In this document: positions 33,713-41,778 of the stretch, in pieces
How the letters are laid out: each line of letters opens with the position of its first letter
How positions within the stretch are numbered: position 1 is the stretch's first letter
Source of the DNA: Amycolatopsis sp. FDAARGOS 1241
GTDB lineage: Bacteria; Actinomycetota; Actinomycetes; Mycobacteriales; Pseudonocardiaceae
Length of the DNA stretch: 64,000 bases
Direction: 5' to 3'
Assembly: GCF_016889705.1 (NCBI RefSeq)
Contig: NZ_CP069526.1
Location: 6,014,001 to 6,078,000 of the forward strand
Made by a program: the position numbers and the translations under genes
Notes under the pieces: model-generated
What the model was told of the DNA's origin: nothing
Database searches by the model: none
Seen by the model: the letters and a program-made list of their open reading frames with translations, nothing else

Positions 33713-34266
33713 CGCCGCTCACCGCCGGCGGTCAGGTCCTTGCGGTACACCACGAAGTCGCACGGCGTCGCCAGCAGCGGCGCGAGGTGCGGGTGGGTCG
33801 CCTCGACGGTCGCCGTGTGCTCGACCCGGAAGCCCAGCCGCGTGTACCAGGCGGCCAGGAACTGCTTCGACGGGTGCTCGAACTCCCGCGGCACGAGCAG
33901 CTCCAGCTGCAGCCGCCGGTAGCCCAGCGCGCGGCAGCGTTCCTCCGCGAACCGCACCAGCAGCCGCCCGATGCCCGCGCCGTGCAGCTCCGGCGCGGCG
34001 GCCAGCAGCCCGAACTCGCCCACGCCGTCGGCGACGTGCCGCACCCGCACGCACCCCACTACCCGGCCGCGCCGCCTGGCCACCGCGATCTCCCCGGCCG
34101 CGACCAGACCCGCCACCTCCTCCGGTGACGTCCGCTCGGCCTGGCCCAGCCACAGGCCCTTCTCCGCGGTCGCGTAGACCGCGTTCACCACCGCGCTGAC
34201 CGCGCCGGCCAGCGCCTCGTCCGCCGCTGCCGACTGCGGCAGCAGCTCGATCTCCGGAGCGTCCAG
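33709..34266 (-). CDS. GNAT acetyltransferase, apparent CTG start
   Basis: A 185-residue GNAT-fold acyltransferase. The acetyl-CoA site is in PELHGAGIGRLLVRFAEERC, and core strands are EIAVARRRGRVVGCVRVRH and LLVPREFEHPSKQFLAAWY. The protein should begin just before EIELLPQSAAADEALAGA, but no ATG, GTG or TTG is in frame there. A CTG at 34266-34264 has GGAGG 6 nt upstream (34277-34273) and a TACACT box 27 nt upstream (34298-34293). I take CTG as the start. The alternative, GTG inside the first helix, would remove part of the fold. The substrate is unknown. Confidence 0.75.
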   Translation of the reverse strand: MDAPEIELLPQSAAADEALAGAVSAVVNAVYATAEKGLWLGQAERTSPEEVAGLVAAGEIAVARRRGRVVGCVRVRHVADGVGEFGLLAAAPELHGAGIGRLLVRFAEERCRALGYRRLQLELLVPREFEHPSKQFLAAWYTRLGFRVEHTATVEATHPHLAPLLATPCDFVVYRKDLTAGGERR

Positions 34267-34397
34267 CGCGCACCTCCAAGGTCCGGCCGCCCAGTGTACG
34301 AACGCCCTGGCCGCGCCGCCGGGGAAGCGCGTTCCACCTGGGCGCGCGTCGCCGAAGTCCGGGCCGCCTCCTGCGCAGGCCGCACGCGCACCCACAG

Positions 34398-35174
34398 CTA
34401 GAGCACCGCGGGATCGGCCTCCACCGGGCGCGCCTCGCCGAAGCCGCCGTACCGGCCCGCCTTCGCGCGCTTGCGCACCTCGTCGAAGTGGCGGTGCACG
34501 GCTTCGGCCGCGGCCTCGGCGTCGCGCGCCACCAGGGCGTCGACGATGGCCTGGTGGCGTTTGGCGGTGCCCGCGGCGGACGACACCGGGCCGCCGAGTT
34601 CGGCTTCCGCCGCGCGGTAGACGTCCCAGAACAGGCCGGTGAGCTCGCGGGCCAGGTCGAAGCCGGCTTCGGCGCAGATCAGGTCGTGGAACTCGCGGTC
34701 GGCGACCGCGGAGTCGGGGCCCTTGCGGCGCATGCGGGCGACGCAGGCCTCCAGGTCCGCGATCAGCCCGGGGCGGTGCTCCAGCGCGACGCGCCGGGTC
34801 AGCTCCGTCTCGATCATCTCGCGGACCTCCAGCAGGTCGCGCAGGCGGCCGGCGTCGCGCGTGCGCGTGCGGAACAGCAGCCACGTCTGCAGCGCTTCGG
34901 ACCCGGCCGAGCCGACGAACGTGCCGTAGCCGTGCCGGATCTCGACGATGCCGAGGGCCTGCAGCGCCTTGATCGCCTCCCGGATCGAGTTCCGGCTGAC
35001 GCCGATGTCGTCCATCAGGCTGAGCTCGGTGGGCATCGGCGCGCCGGGCGGCAGGTCGCGGTCGATGATCAGATCGATGATCTGCTTGGTGATCTCTTCG
35101 CTGCGTTGCGGGCGCGCCAAAGCTGTCTCCCGAATGGTTCTTCCGTCCACTGGCACGTCGCCATCGGAAGACAT
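34398..35174 (-). CDS. FCD-type GntR regulator of the sialoglycan operon (NanR-like)
   Basis: A 258-residue regulator. The winged helix-turn-helix occupies residues 25-95 (DLPPGAPMPTELSLMDDIGV, SRNSIREAIKALQALGIVEI, HGYGTFVG). The FCD domain has EVREMIETELTRRVALEHRP, DREFHDLICAEAGFDL and KRHQAIVDALVARDAEAAAE, with the conserved D and three H positions. Sialic acid regulators NanR of E. coli and C. glutamicum belong to the same subfamily. ATG 35174 faces the divergent ABC/glycosidase operon, and a 27-bp dyad lies between. It is probably a repressor released by a sugar acid; this is inference from position. Confidence 0.85.
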   Translation of the reverse strand: MSSDGDVPVDGRTIRETALARPQRSEEITKQIIDLIIDRDLPPGAPMPTELSLMDDIGVSRNSIREAIKALQALGIVEIRHGYGTFVGSAGSEALQTWLLFRTRTRDAGRLRDLLEVREMIETELTRRVALEHRPGLIADLEACVARMRRKGPDSAVADREFHDLICAEAGFDLARELTGLFWDVYRAAEAELGGPVSSAAGTAKRHQAIVDALVARDAEAAAEAVHRHFDEVRKRAKAGRYGGFGEARPVEADPAVL

Positions 35175-35226
35175 CCTACGTCATGCCCCGCCGGCCTCGG
35201 CCCGATGCCGAAAACGCCACGTCCCC

Positions 35227-35255
35227 TTGACCGGTAACCGGCGGGGTTCTAGGGT
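35227..35255 (+). promoter_or_regulatory. Sigma-70-type promoter of the ABC/glycosidase operon
   Basis: TTGACC (35227-35232) and TAGGGT (35250-35255) are separated by 17 bp. The predicted transcription start, near 35262, is immediately before the dyad operator. The start codon of the first gene is about 63 nt further on. Confidence 0.65.
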
Positions 35256-35262
35256 TCGCCCA

Positions 35263-35289
35263 GTCATAGGACGTCCCACGTCCCATGAC
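35263..35289. promoter_or_regulatory. 27-bp dyad operator after the promoter
   Basis: GTCATAGGACGT and ACGTCCCATGAC are inverted arms of 12 bp with a single mismatch and a 3-nt centre (CCC). It covers the predicted start of transcription and the early leader, so a bound repressor would block the operon. A related half-site (CCTACGTCATG, about 35174-35184) sits at the start of the divergent GntR gene, suggesting autoregulation. Confidence 0.6.
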
Positions 35290-35324
35290 CTCTGGTGGGT
35301 GAAACACACAGTCAGGAGACACCG

Positions 35325-36938
35325 ATGTCCCGAACCGCCATGGGGACCGGCCCTTCGTTCGACCGGCGCACGCTGCTGCGCTACGCGGGCCTCGTGGGCG
35401 CCACCGCCGCCTTCTCGTCGACCATCGCCGCGTGCGGCGGCCCCGCGTCCACGAACAAGACCGGCAGCTCCACGGACTCCCTCACCGCTGTCATCGGCTA
35501 CGGCAACAACCAGTCGTGGGACCCGCTGCAGACCGCTTCGGCGTTCTCCATGGCCGCCATCCTGCACAGCTACGAATCGCTGGTCGAAGGCGACCCCATC
35601 ACCCGCGCGCCGTTCCCCGGGCTCGCGAAGGCCCTGCCGGCCGACGTGAGCGGCACCAGCATCGAGTTCGAGCTGCGCGACGGCGCCAAGTGGCACGACG
35701 GGCAGCCCGTGACGGCCGACGACGTGGTCTTCACCTACGCCCGCGCCCTGGACCCGAAGGAGAACGTGCTCATCCACAGCTTCTTCGCCCAGTGGTTGCA
35801 GGAGGTGAAGAAGGTCGACGACCGCAAGGTCGAGTTCGTGCTCACGTTCCCGTTCCCCTACGCGCTGCAGCGGATCCAGATCTGCAAGATCGTGCCGAAG
35901 CACGTGTTCGAGAACAACTGGCCACTCGCCGCCGGCGGCAAGGTCGTGGGCTCCGGCCCGTACAAGGTCACCGAGCAGGCGCCGCTGTCGCACACGTCGT
36001 TCGAGAAGTTCGCGGACTACAACGGCCCGCGCCCGGCGGCGTACCAGAAGATGCTGTGGAAGTCCATCGTGGACTCCGCGCCGCGCGTGGCCGCGATCTC
36101 CGGCGTGAAGCCCGACGCGCAGATCGTGGAGAACATTCCCGCCGCCAACGCCGACCAGCTGCGCAAGGCGGGCCGCACCGTCGAGTTCGCCGACGGCGGC
36201 AACAACCTGTACCTGATGTTCAACACCGCCCACGCGCCTTTCGGCGACAAGCGTGTGCGCCAGGCGCTGCACTACGCCATCGACAAGAAGAAGATGATCG
36301 AAATCGGCCTGCGCGGCACCGGCACGCCGGGCACGTCGTTCATCAACCCGAAGCTGCCGCAGTCGCAGCCGGCGTCGCAGAGCTTCACCTACGACCCGGC
36401 GAAGGCCAAGCAGCTGCTGGCCGAAGCCGGCGTCACGAACCTGAAGATCTCCCTGTCCACCACCAACACCTCGCTCGTACTCGACTGCGTGAAGGTGATC
36501 AAGGAGGGCTGGGACGCCATCGGCGTGCAGACCACTTTGGACTCCCAGGACACCAAAGCCCTGTTCTCCAAGCTGGACAACGGCAACGACTTCCAGGTCG
36601 TGTCCACCACGAACAACCCCATGCAGTTCGGCAACGACCCCGACCTGCTCATCCGCTACTACTACGACGCCGCGTCGCTGATGATGACGAAGTACGCGCG
36701 CTGGAACAACGCCGACACCCAGGCGCTGTTGTCGCTGCAGGACAAGGCCGCCGCCGAGCAGGACGAGGCCAAGCGCACCGCGTTGAACAAGCAGCTGCTG
36801 GACCTGATCTCGGAGCAGGCCGTGATCTACCCGATCGTGTTCACGCAGCTCGGCACCGCCTGGGACCCGAAGGCGATCACGGGCGTGCACGCCCAGGGCT
36901 ACCCGGGCATCTACCTCAACCAGGCCAAGCCGGTCTGA
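35325..36938 (+). CDS. ABC transporter substrate-binding lipoprotein, family 5 (SatA/SiaE-like)
   Basis: A 537-residue extracellular binding protein. The N-terminus combines a twin-arginine motif (FDRRTLLRYAG) with a lipobox ending in IAACG, so it is probably a Tat-exported lipoprotein. The solute-binding family 5 fold shows LRDGAKWHDGQPVTADDVVF, a GSGPYKV strand and KRVRQALHYAIDKKKMIEIG. This family carries peptides, nickel or sugars; the SatABCD and SiaEFGI sialic acid transporters belong to it. ATG 35325 follows CAGGAG. It heads an operon with two permease parts, two ATPases, an aldolase and two glycosidases. Confidence 0.88.
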   Translation: MSRTAMGTGPSFDRRTLLRYAGLVGATAAFSSTIAACGGPASTNKTGSSTDSLTAVIGYGNNQSWDPLQTASAFSMAAILHSYESLVEGDPITRAPFPGLAKALPADVSGTSIEFELRDGAKWHDGQPVTADDVVFTYARALDPKENVLIHSFFAQWLQEVKKVDDRKVEFVLTFPFPYALQRIQICKIVPKHVFENNWPLAAGGKVVGSGPYKVTEQAPLSHTSFEKFADYNGPRPAAYQKMLWKSIVDSAPRVAAISGVKPDAQIVENIPAANADQLRKAGRTVEFADGGNNLYLMFNTAHAPFGDKRVRQALHYAIDKKKMIEIGLRGTGTPGTSFINPKLPQSQPASQSFTYDPAKAKQLLAEAGVTNLKISLSTTNTSLVLDCVKVIKEGWDAIGVQTTLDSQDTKALFSKLDNGNDFQVVSTTNNPMQFGNDPDLLIRYYYDAASLMMTKYARWNNADTQALLSLQDKAAAEQDEAKRTALNKQLLDLISEQAVIYPIVFTQLGTAWDPKAITGVHAQGYPGIYLNQAKPV

Positions 36939-36957
36939 CGAGAGAGGACCACCGCCC

Positions 36958-37917
36958 GTGATCGTCGTCGTGCGGATGCTGGCCTCCCGCATCCTCGCCC
37001 TGATCCCCCTGCTGCTCGGCGTGATCCTGTTCGTGTTCATCGTCATGCAGTTCTCCCCCGTCGACCCGGCACTGGCCGCGTTCAACGGGGCGAACGCCAC
37101 CGAGGCGCAGCTGCAGCAGTTCCGCGAGGCCAACGGACTGCTCGACCCGCTGCCCCTGCAGTACGTGCACTTCGTGTGGCACCTGGTGCAAGGTGACTTC
37201 GGCACGAGCGTGATCACCAAGGAGCCGGTCGGGCAGACCATCGCGACCGCGCTGCCGCTCACCGTGCAGCTCACGCTGCTCGGCCTGGTGCTCGCGCTCG
37301 TGCTGTCGATCGTGCTCGGCGTGACGTCGGCGCTGTTTCGCGGCCGTTGGCCCGACCACCTGATCCGGGTGGTCACGCTGGCGGGCGTCGCGGCGCCGGC
37401 GTTCTGGATCGCGCTGCTGCTCGTGCAGTGGCTCGCCGTGGGCAAGGGGCTGTTCCCCACGAGCGGCTACGTGAGCCCGGCCGACTCGGTCTCCGGCTGG
37501 CTCAACTCGCTGACGCTGCCGGCGATCTCCCTGTCGCTGCCGGTGGCCGCGCAGCTGACGCGGGTGATCCGCACGTCGATGGTGGAGGAGCTCGACAAGG
37601 ACTACGTGCGCACCGCCCGCGGCGGTGGCCTGCCGCCCGTGGTCGTGGTGGGCCGCAACGTGCTGCGCAACGCGCTCGTCAACCCGCTCACCGTGCTCGG
37701 CCTGCGCGTCGGCTACCTGCTCGGCGGCGCCGTGGTGATCGAGACGATGTTCGCGCTGCCCGGCATGGGCCAGAACATGATCCAGGCCGTGCAGGACGGC
37801 GACACGGCGAAGGTCCAGGGGTTCGTGATCACGATCGCCGTGGGCTTCGTGCTCGTGAACCTCATCGTCGACGTGCTCTACCTCATCGCCAACCCCCGAC
37901 TGCGGAGCCACTCCTGA
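36958..37917 (+). CDS. ABC transporter permease (DppB type)
   Basis: A 319-residue permease with six helices. The N-terminal helix is ILALIPLLLGVILFVFIVMQ, and a long external loop and the EAA loop follow (RTARGGGLPPVVVVGRNVLR to NALVNPLTVLGL). It belongs to the family-5 peptide/nickel/sugar ABC group. GTG 36958 lies 19 nt after the binding protein stop. The stop overlaps the start of the fused permease-ATPase by one base. Confidence 0.88.
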   Translation: MIVVVRMLASRILALIPLLLGVILFVFIVMQFSPVDPALAAFNGANATEAQLQQFREANGLLDPLPLQYVHFVWHLVQGDFGTSVITKEPVGQTIATALPLTVQLTLLGLVLALVLSIVLGVTSALFRGRWPDHLIRVVTLAGVAAPAFWIALLLVQWLAVGKGLFPTSGYVSPADSVSGWLNSLTLPAISLSLPVAAQLTRVIRTSMVEELDKDYVRTARGGGLPPVVVVGRNVLRNALVNPLTVLGLRVGYLLGGAVVIETMFALPGMGQNMIQAVQDGDTAKVQGFVITIAVGFVLVNLIVDVLYLIANPRLRSHS

Positions 37918-39890
37918 TGCGCCCCGTCCTGCACCCGAACCTCACGGCCCGGCTCGCGCGGCCGGGCGTGCGGTTCCGGCAACTCCCCCCGACGTCGTGG
38001 CTCGCCCTCGGCGTGCTCGTGGTGCTCGCGCTCGTCGCGATCTTCGGCACGCTGCTGGCCACCCACAACCCCGACGCGCTCAGCACCGACACCGGCGGCC
38101 CGAGCGCCGAGCACTGGTTCGGCACCGACCAGTCGGGCCGCGACATCTTCTCCCGCCTCGTGGCCGGCACGCGCTGGTCGCTCGCGATCGGTCTCGGCGC
38201 CACCGTGCTGGCGTTGCTCGCGGGCGTGGTGATCGGCTCGTTCGCCGCCACGTCCGGGCGCCGCACCGATGCGGTGGTCATGCGTGTGATGGACGTGATC
38301 ATGGCGTTCCCCGGCATCGCGCTGGCCGCGGTGCTGGTGGCGGTGTTCGGGCGCGGCATCCTCGTGCTGATCCTCGCGATCGGGTTCCTCAACATGGCCC
38401 CGGTCGCCCGCGTGGTGCGCGCGAACGTGCTGGCGCAGTACGGCGAGGACTACGTGGCCGCCGAGCACGTGATCGGCGCGAAGCGGCTGTTCATCCTGGC
38501 CCGGCACGTCGCGGTCAACTGCGCGGCGCCGATCCTCGTGTACTGCACGGTGACGGTGGCCGACGCGATCGTGTTCGAGGCGTCGCTGTCGTTCATCGGC
38601 GCGGGCATCCAGCCGCCGAACCCGTCGTGGGGCTCGGTGCTCTCGGACGGCAAGGACCTCGTGCTCACCGGCGGCTGGTGGGCCACGCTGTTCCCCGGCC
38701 TGTTGATCCTGATCACGGTGCTGGCGCTCAACATCCTGTCCGAAGGCATCTCCGACGCGTGGGCCGCGCCGTCGGCTCGCACCGCGAAGGCGGGCGAGGT
38801 CGCCAGGAAGATCGAGGCGGAAAAGGCGTCGGAGAACACCGCGGCCGTGCTGCCGATCGAGGGGCTGCTCGAGGCCGGGGCACGGCTCGCCGCCAAAGCC
38901 CGCGACCTGCCGGACCGGCGGCCGGTACTCGAGGTGAAGGACCTCGCGATCAGTTTCCCCGACCGGCACAACGGCGCGCACGTGCTCGACGGCGTGTCGT
39001 TCACCGTGTGCTCGGGCGAGGTGCTGGGCCTGATCGGCGAATCGGGCTGCGGCAAGTCGCTCACCGCGCTGTCGGTCATGGGCCTGCAACCGGGCGCCGC
39101 GCGGCTGTCGGGCGAGATCCTGTTCGAGGGCGAGGACCTGCTCACCATGAAGGCGAGCACGCGCCGGCGCCACCTCGGCCACGACCTCTCGATGGTCTAC
39201 CAGGACGCGCTCAGCTCCCTGAACCCGGCGATGACGATCCGTGCGCAGCTCAAGCAGTTCACCCGCCGCGGCGGCACGCGCACGCCGGAGGAGCTGCTGG
39301 AGCTGGTGAACCTCGACCCGGGCCGGACGCTGCGCTCCTACCCGCACGAGCTGTCCGGCGGGCAGCGCCAGCGCGTGCTCATCGCGATGGCGCTGTCGCG
39401 CAGCCCGAAGCTGATCGTGGCCGACGAGCCGACCACGGCGCTCGACGTGACCGTGCAGGCCCAGGTCATCAAGCTGCTGCTGCGGCTGCAGGAAGAGCTC
39501 GGCTTCGCACTGATCCTCGTGTCGCACGACCTCGCGCTGGTCTCGGACGTCGCCGACCGCGTGGTCGTGATGTACGGCGGGCAGGTGGCGGAGACGGGCA
39601 CGACGGCCGAGGTCGTCGGCTCGCCGCGGCACCACTACACACGCGGCCTGCTGTCGGCCGTGCTGTCGCTGGAGGAGAACGAGGCCACTCTCACGCAGAT
39701 CAAGGGGGTCGTGCCCGCACCGGCCGACTTCCCGCCGGGCTGCCGCTTCGCCGATCGCTGTCCGGCCGCGCGCGGCCACTGCTTCGAGGTGACGCCCGAG
39801 CCGGAGCCCACCGGAGCCGGGCACCTGGTCGCGTGCCACTACCCCGCCGAGCGCACGACCCCCGCCGTCGTGGAAGGAGCGCAGCTATGA
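37917..39890 (+). CDS. Fused ABC permease (DppC type) and ATPase (DppD type)
   Basis: A single 657-residue chain. Residues 1-290 are a DppC-type permease (AEHWFGTDQSGRDIFSRLVA; EAA loop YVAAEHVIGAKRLFILARHV). After a charged linker (EKASENTAAVLP) residues 335-657 are the ATPase: Walker A GESGCGKS, signature LSGGQRQR, Walker B LIVADEPTTALD and switch His in LVSHDLAL. The C-terminal oligopeptide-transporter zone has the cysteines PPGCRFADRCPAARGHC. No stop or start is lost between the parts, so the fusion is genuine. Similar fusions are typical of family-5 importers in actinobacteria. ATG 37917 overlaps the previous stop. Confidence 0.9.
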   Translation: MRPVLHPNLTARLARPGVRFRQLPPTSWLALGVLVVLALVAIFGTLLATHNPDALSTDTGGPSAEHWFGTDQSGRDIFSRLVAGTRWSLAIGLGATVLALLAGVVIGSFAATSGRRTDAVVMRVMDVIMAFPGIALAAVLVAVFGRGILVLILAIGFLNMAPVARVVRANVLAQYGEDYVAAEHVIGAKRLFILARHVAVNCAAPILVYCTVTVADAIVFEASLSFIGAGIQPPNPSWGSVLSDGKDLVLTGGWWATLFPGLLILITVLALNILSEGISDAWAAPSARTAKAGEVARKIEAEKASENTAAVLPIEGLLEAGARLAAKARDLPDRRPVLEVKDLAISFPDRHNGAHVLDGVSFTVCSGEVLGLIGESGCGKSLTALSVMGLQPGAARLSGEILFEGEDLLTMKASTRRRHLGHDLSMVYQDALSSLNPAMTIRAQLKQFTRRGGTRTPEELLELVNLDPGRTLRSYPHELSGGQRQRVLIAMALSRSPKLIVADEPTTALDVTVQAQVIKLLLRLQEELGFALILVSHDLALVSDVADRVVVMYGGQVAETGTTAEVVGSPRHHYTRGLLSAVLSLEENEATLTQIKGVVPAPADFPPGCRFADRCPAARGHCFEVTPEPEPTGAGHLVACHYPAERTTPAVVEGAQL

Positions 39891-40852
39891 CCCTCGTCGA
39901 GGTCGACGGCGTGCACGTGGTGCACCGCGTCCGCGCGGCGAGCCTGTTCGGGCGCGACAGCGTCTATGCCCTCACCGACGCCAACCTGCAGATCGCCGCC
40001 GGCGAGACGGTGGGCGTGGTCGGTGAGTCCGGCTGCGGCAAGTCCACGCTCGCCAAGGTCCTCGTCGGGCTGCAGAAGCCCACGCGGGGCGCCGTGCGCT
40101 ACGACGGCAAACCGCTCGCGGGACTGCGTCCGGCCGAGCTGGGCCGGCAGGTCGGGATGGTCTTCCAGGACCCGGCCACGGCGCTCAACCGCCGCCTGCC
40201 GGTCGCGAAGATCCTGCGCGATCCGCTCGACGTGCACCACGCCGGCACCGCCGCCGAACGCGCCGAGCGGGTCAAGGAACTCATGGGCCTCGTCGGCCTG
40301 CCGGGCAGCGTCGCCGACGCGCTGCCCGCGCAGCTTTCGGGCGGCCAGCGCCAGCGTGTCGCCATCGCGCGGGCGCTGGCCTTGCGGCCAAGGCTGCTCG
40401 TGGCCGACGAGCCGACGTCCGCGCTCGACGTGTCGGTGCGGGCGCAGATCCTCAACCTGCTCATCGACCTGCGCGAGCGGCTCGGGCTCGCCATGGTATT
40501 CGTGTCACACGACATCCGGACCGTGCGGCGCATGAGCGACCGGATCGTGACGATGTACCTCGGACGGATCGTCGAGGAAGCCGCCGCCGAAGACCTGCCG
40601 GGAGACGCCCGGCACCCCTACACGCGGGCGCTGTTCTCGGCGACGCCGAGCCTGCTGCACCCCGTCGAGCCGATCGTCCTCAGTGGACCCGTGCCGTCGG
40701 CGACCGCGCCGCCGAGCGGCTGCGCGTTCCACACCCGGTGCCCGAAGGCCACCGACGAGTGCGCGGTGGCCCTGCCGCCGCTCACCGAGTCCGCCGGGCA
40801 CAGCTACCGCTGCATCCACCCAGAGATCACCACCGGAGTGAACGCCTCATGA
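39887..40852 (+). CDS. ABC transporter ATPase (DppF type)
   Basis: A 321-residue ATPase. Walker A is GESGCGKST, the Q-loop is in GMVFQDPATALNRR, the signature is LSGGQRQRVAIARAL, Walker B is LLVADEPTSALD and the switch is VFVSHDIRT. The C-terminal oligopeptide/dipeptide zone contains GCAFHTRCPKATDEC. It pairs with the ATPase half of the fused protein to give the heterodimeric motor. ATG 39887 overlaps the upstream stop (ATGA), and its stop overlaps the aldolase start (ATGA). Confidence 0.9.
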   Translation: MTLVEVDGVHVVHRVRAASLFGRDSVYALTDANLQIAAGETVGVVGESGCGKSTLAKVLVGLQKPTRGAVRYDGKPLAGLRPAELGRQVGMVFQDPATALNRRLPVAKILRDPLDVHHAGTAAERAERVKELMGLVGLPGSVADALPAQLSGGQRQRVAIARALALRPRLLVADEPTSALDVSVRAQILNLLIDLRERLGLAMVFVSHDIRTVRRMSDRIVTMYLGRIVEEAAAEDLPGDARHPYTRALFSATPSLLHPVEPIVLSGPVPSATAPPSGCAFHTRCPKATDECAVALPPLTESAGHSYRCIHPEITTGVNAS

Positions 40853-41778
40853 CCGCGCCGAAGTTCGCCGGCATCATCCCGCCGCTGTGCACGCCGTTCA
40901 ACGACGACTTCACCGTGGACACCGAATCGCTGCGCCGCCACATCGAGTTCCAGCTCGGCGCCGGCGTGCACGGCATCTTCGTGCTCGGTTCCTCCAGCGA
41001 AGTCGCCTTCCTGCCCGACGCGCAGCGCCGCGTCACGATCGAGACGGCCGTGGACCAGGTCGCCGGCCGAGTGCCGGTGCTGGCCGGCTGTATCGACATG
41101 ACGACCCTGCGCGTGGCCGAGCACGTGAAAGTCGCCGAGGTGGCGGGCGCCGACGCCATCGTGGTGACCGCGCCGTACTACACGCGCACGCACGTGGCCG
41201 AGATCGACCGCCACTTCCGGCTGCTGCACGAAAAAACGAACCTGCCGATCTTCGCCTACGACATCCCGGTGGCGGTGCACACGAAGCTCGACCGCGAGCT
41301 CGTGCTGAACCTCGCCGCCGACGGCGTGATCGCCGGGCTCAAGGACTCCAGCGGCGACGAAGCCGGCTTCCGTTACGTGCTCAAGGAGCGCCGGGACCGC
41401 GGGCTCGACACCTTCGCCGTGTTCACCGGCTCGGAGCTGCTCGTCGACTCCGCGCTCGCGCTCGGCGCCGACGGCGCCGTGCCGGGGCTGGGCAACGTCG
41501 ACCCCGTCGGCTACGTGCTCATCCACGACCACATCCGCTCCGGCAACCCGCACGCCGCGCGCCGCGAACAGGACCGCCTGCTGTCGCTGTTCACCATCAC
41601 CGACGTCGCACCGCCGAGCCGGATGGGCCGCGGTTCGGCCGCACTCGGAGCCTTCAAGGCGTCGATGAAGATGCGCGGGTTCATCGACAACGCCGTGATG
41701 GCACCGCCGCAGCTGCCGCTCAACGGCGACGAACTGCTGCGGATCGGGGAAAAGCTGACGGAAGCGGGGTTGCTCTAG
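40849..41778 (+). CDS. DapA/NanA-family class I aldolase, probable N-acetylneuraminate lyase
   Basis: A 309-residue TIM-barrel aldolase of the DHDPS/NAL family. The Schiff-base lysine is in GLKDSSGDE and the catalytic tyrosine in FAYDIPVAVHT. The carboxylate-binding loop reads LGSSSEVAFL where most members have G-T/S-T-G-E. It is translated with overlap after the ABC transporter and directly followed by GH42, and the operon ends with a sialidase. In that setting N-acetylneuraminate lyase (pyruvate plus N-acetylmannosamine) is the best guess; other sugar-acid aldolase activities or dihydrodipicolinate synthase are alternatives. No nanE, nanK, nagA or nagB is nearby. Confidence 0.8.
   Translation: MTAPKFAGIIPPLCTPFNDDFTVDTESLRRHIEFQLGAGVHGIFVLGSSSEVAFLPDAQRRVTIETAVDQVAGRVPVLAGCIDMTTLRVAEHVKVAEVAGADAIVVTAPYYTRTHVAEIDRHFRLLHEKTNLPIFAYDIPVAVHTKLDRELVLNLAADGVIAGLKDSSGDEAGFRYVLKERRDRGLDTFAVFTGSELLVDSALALGADGAVPGLGNVDPVGYVLIHDHIRSGNPHAARREQDRLLSLFTITDVAPPSRMGRGSAALGAFKASMKMRGFIDNAVMAPPQLPLNGDELLRIGEKLTEAGLL

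Noticed and set aside
35181..39839. Long antisense frames under the ABC transporter genes
   Set aside because: Compositional shadows. The plus-strand frames have Walker motifs, overlapping starts and stops, and a promoter.
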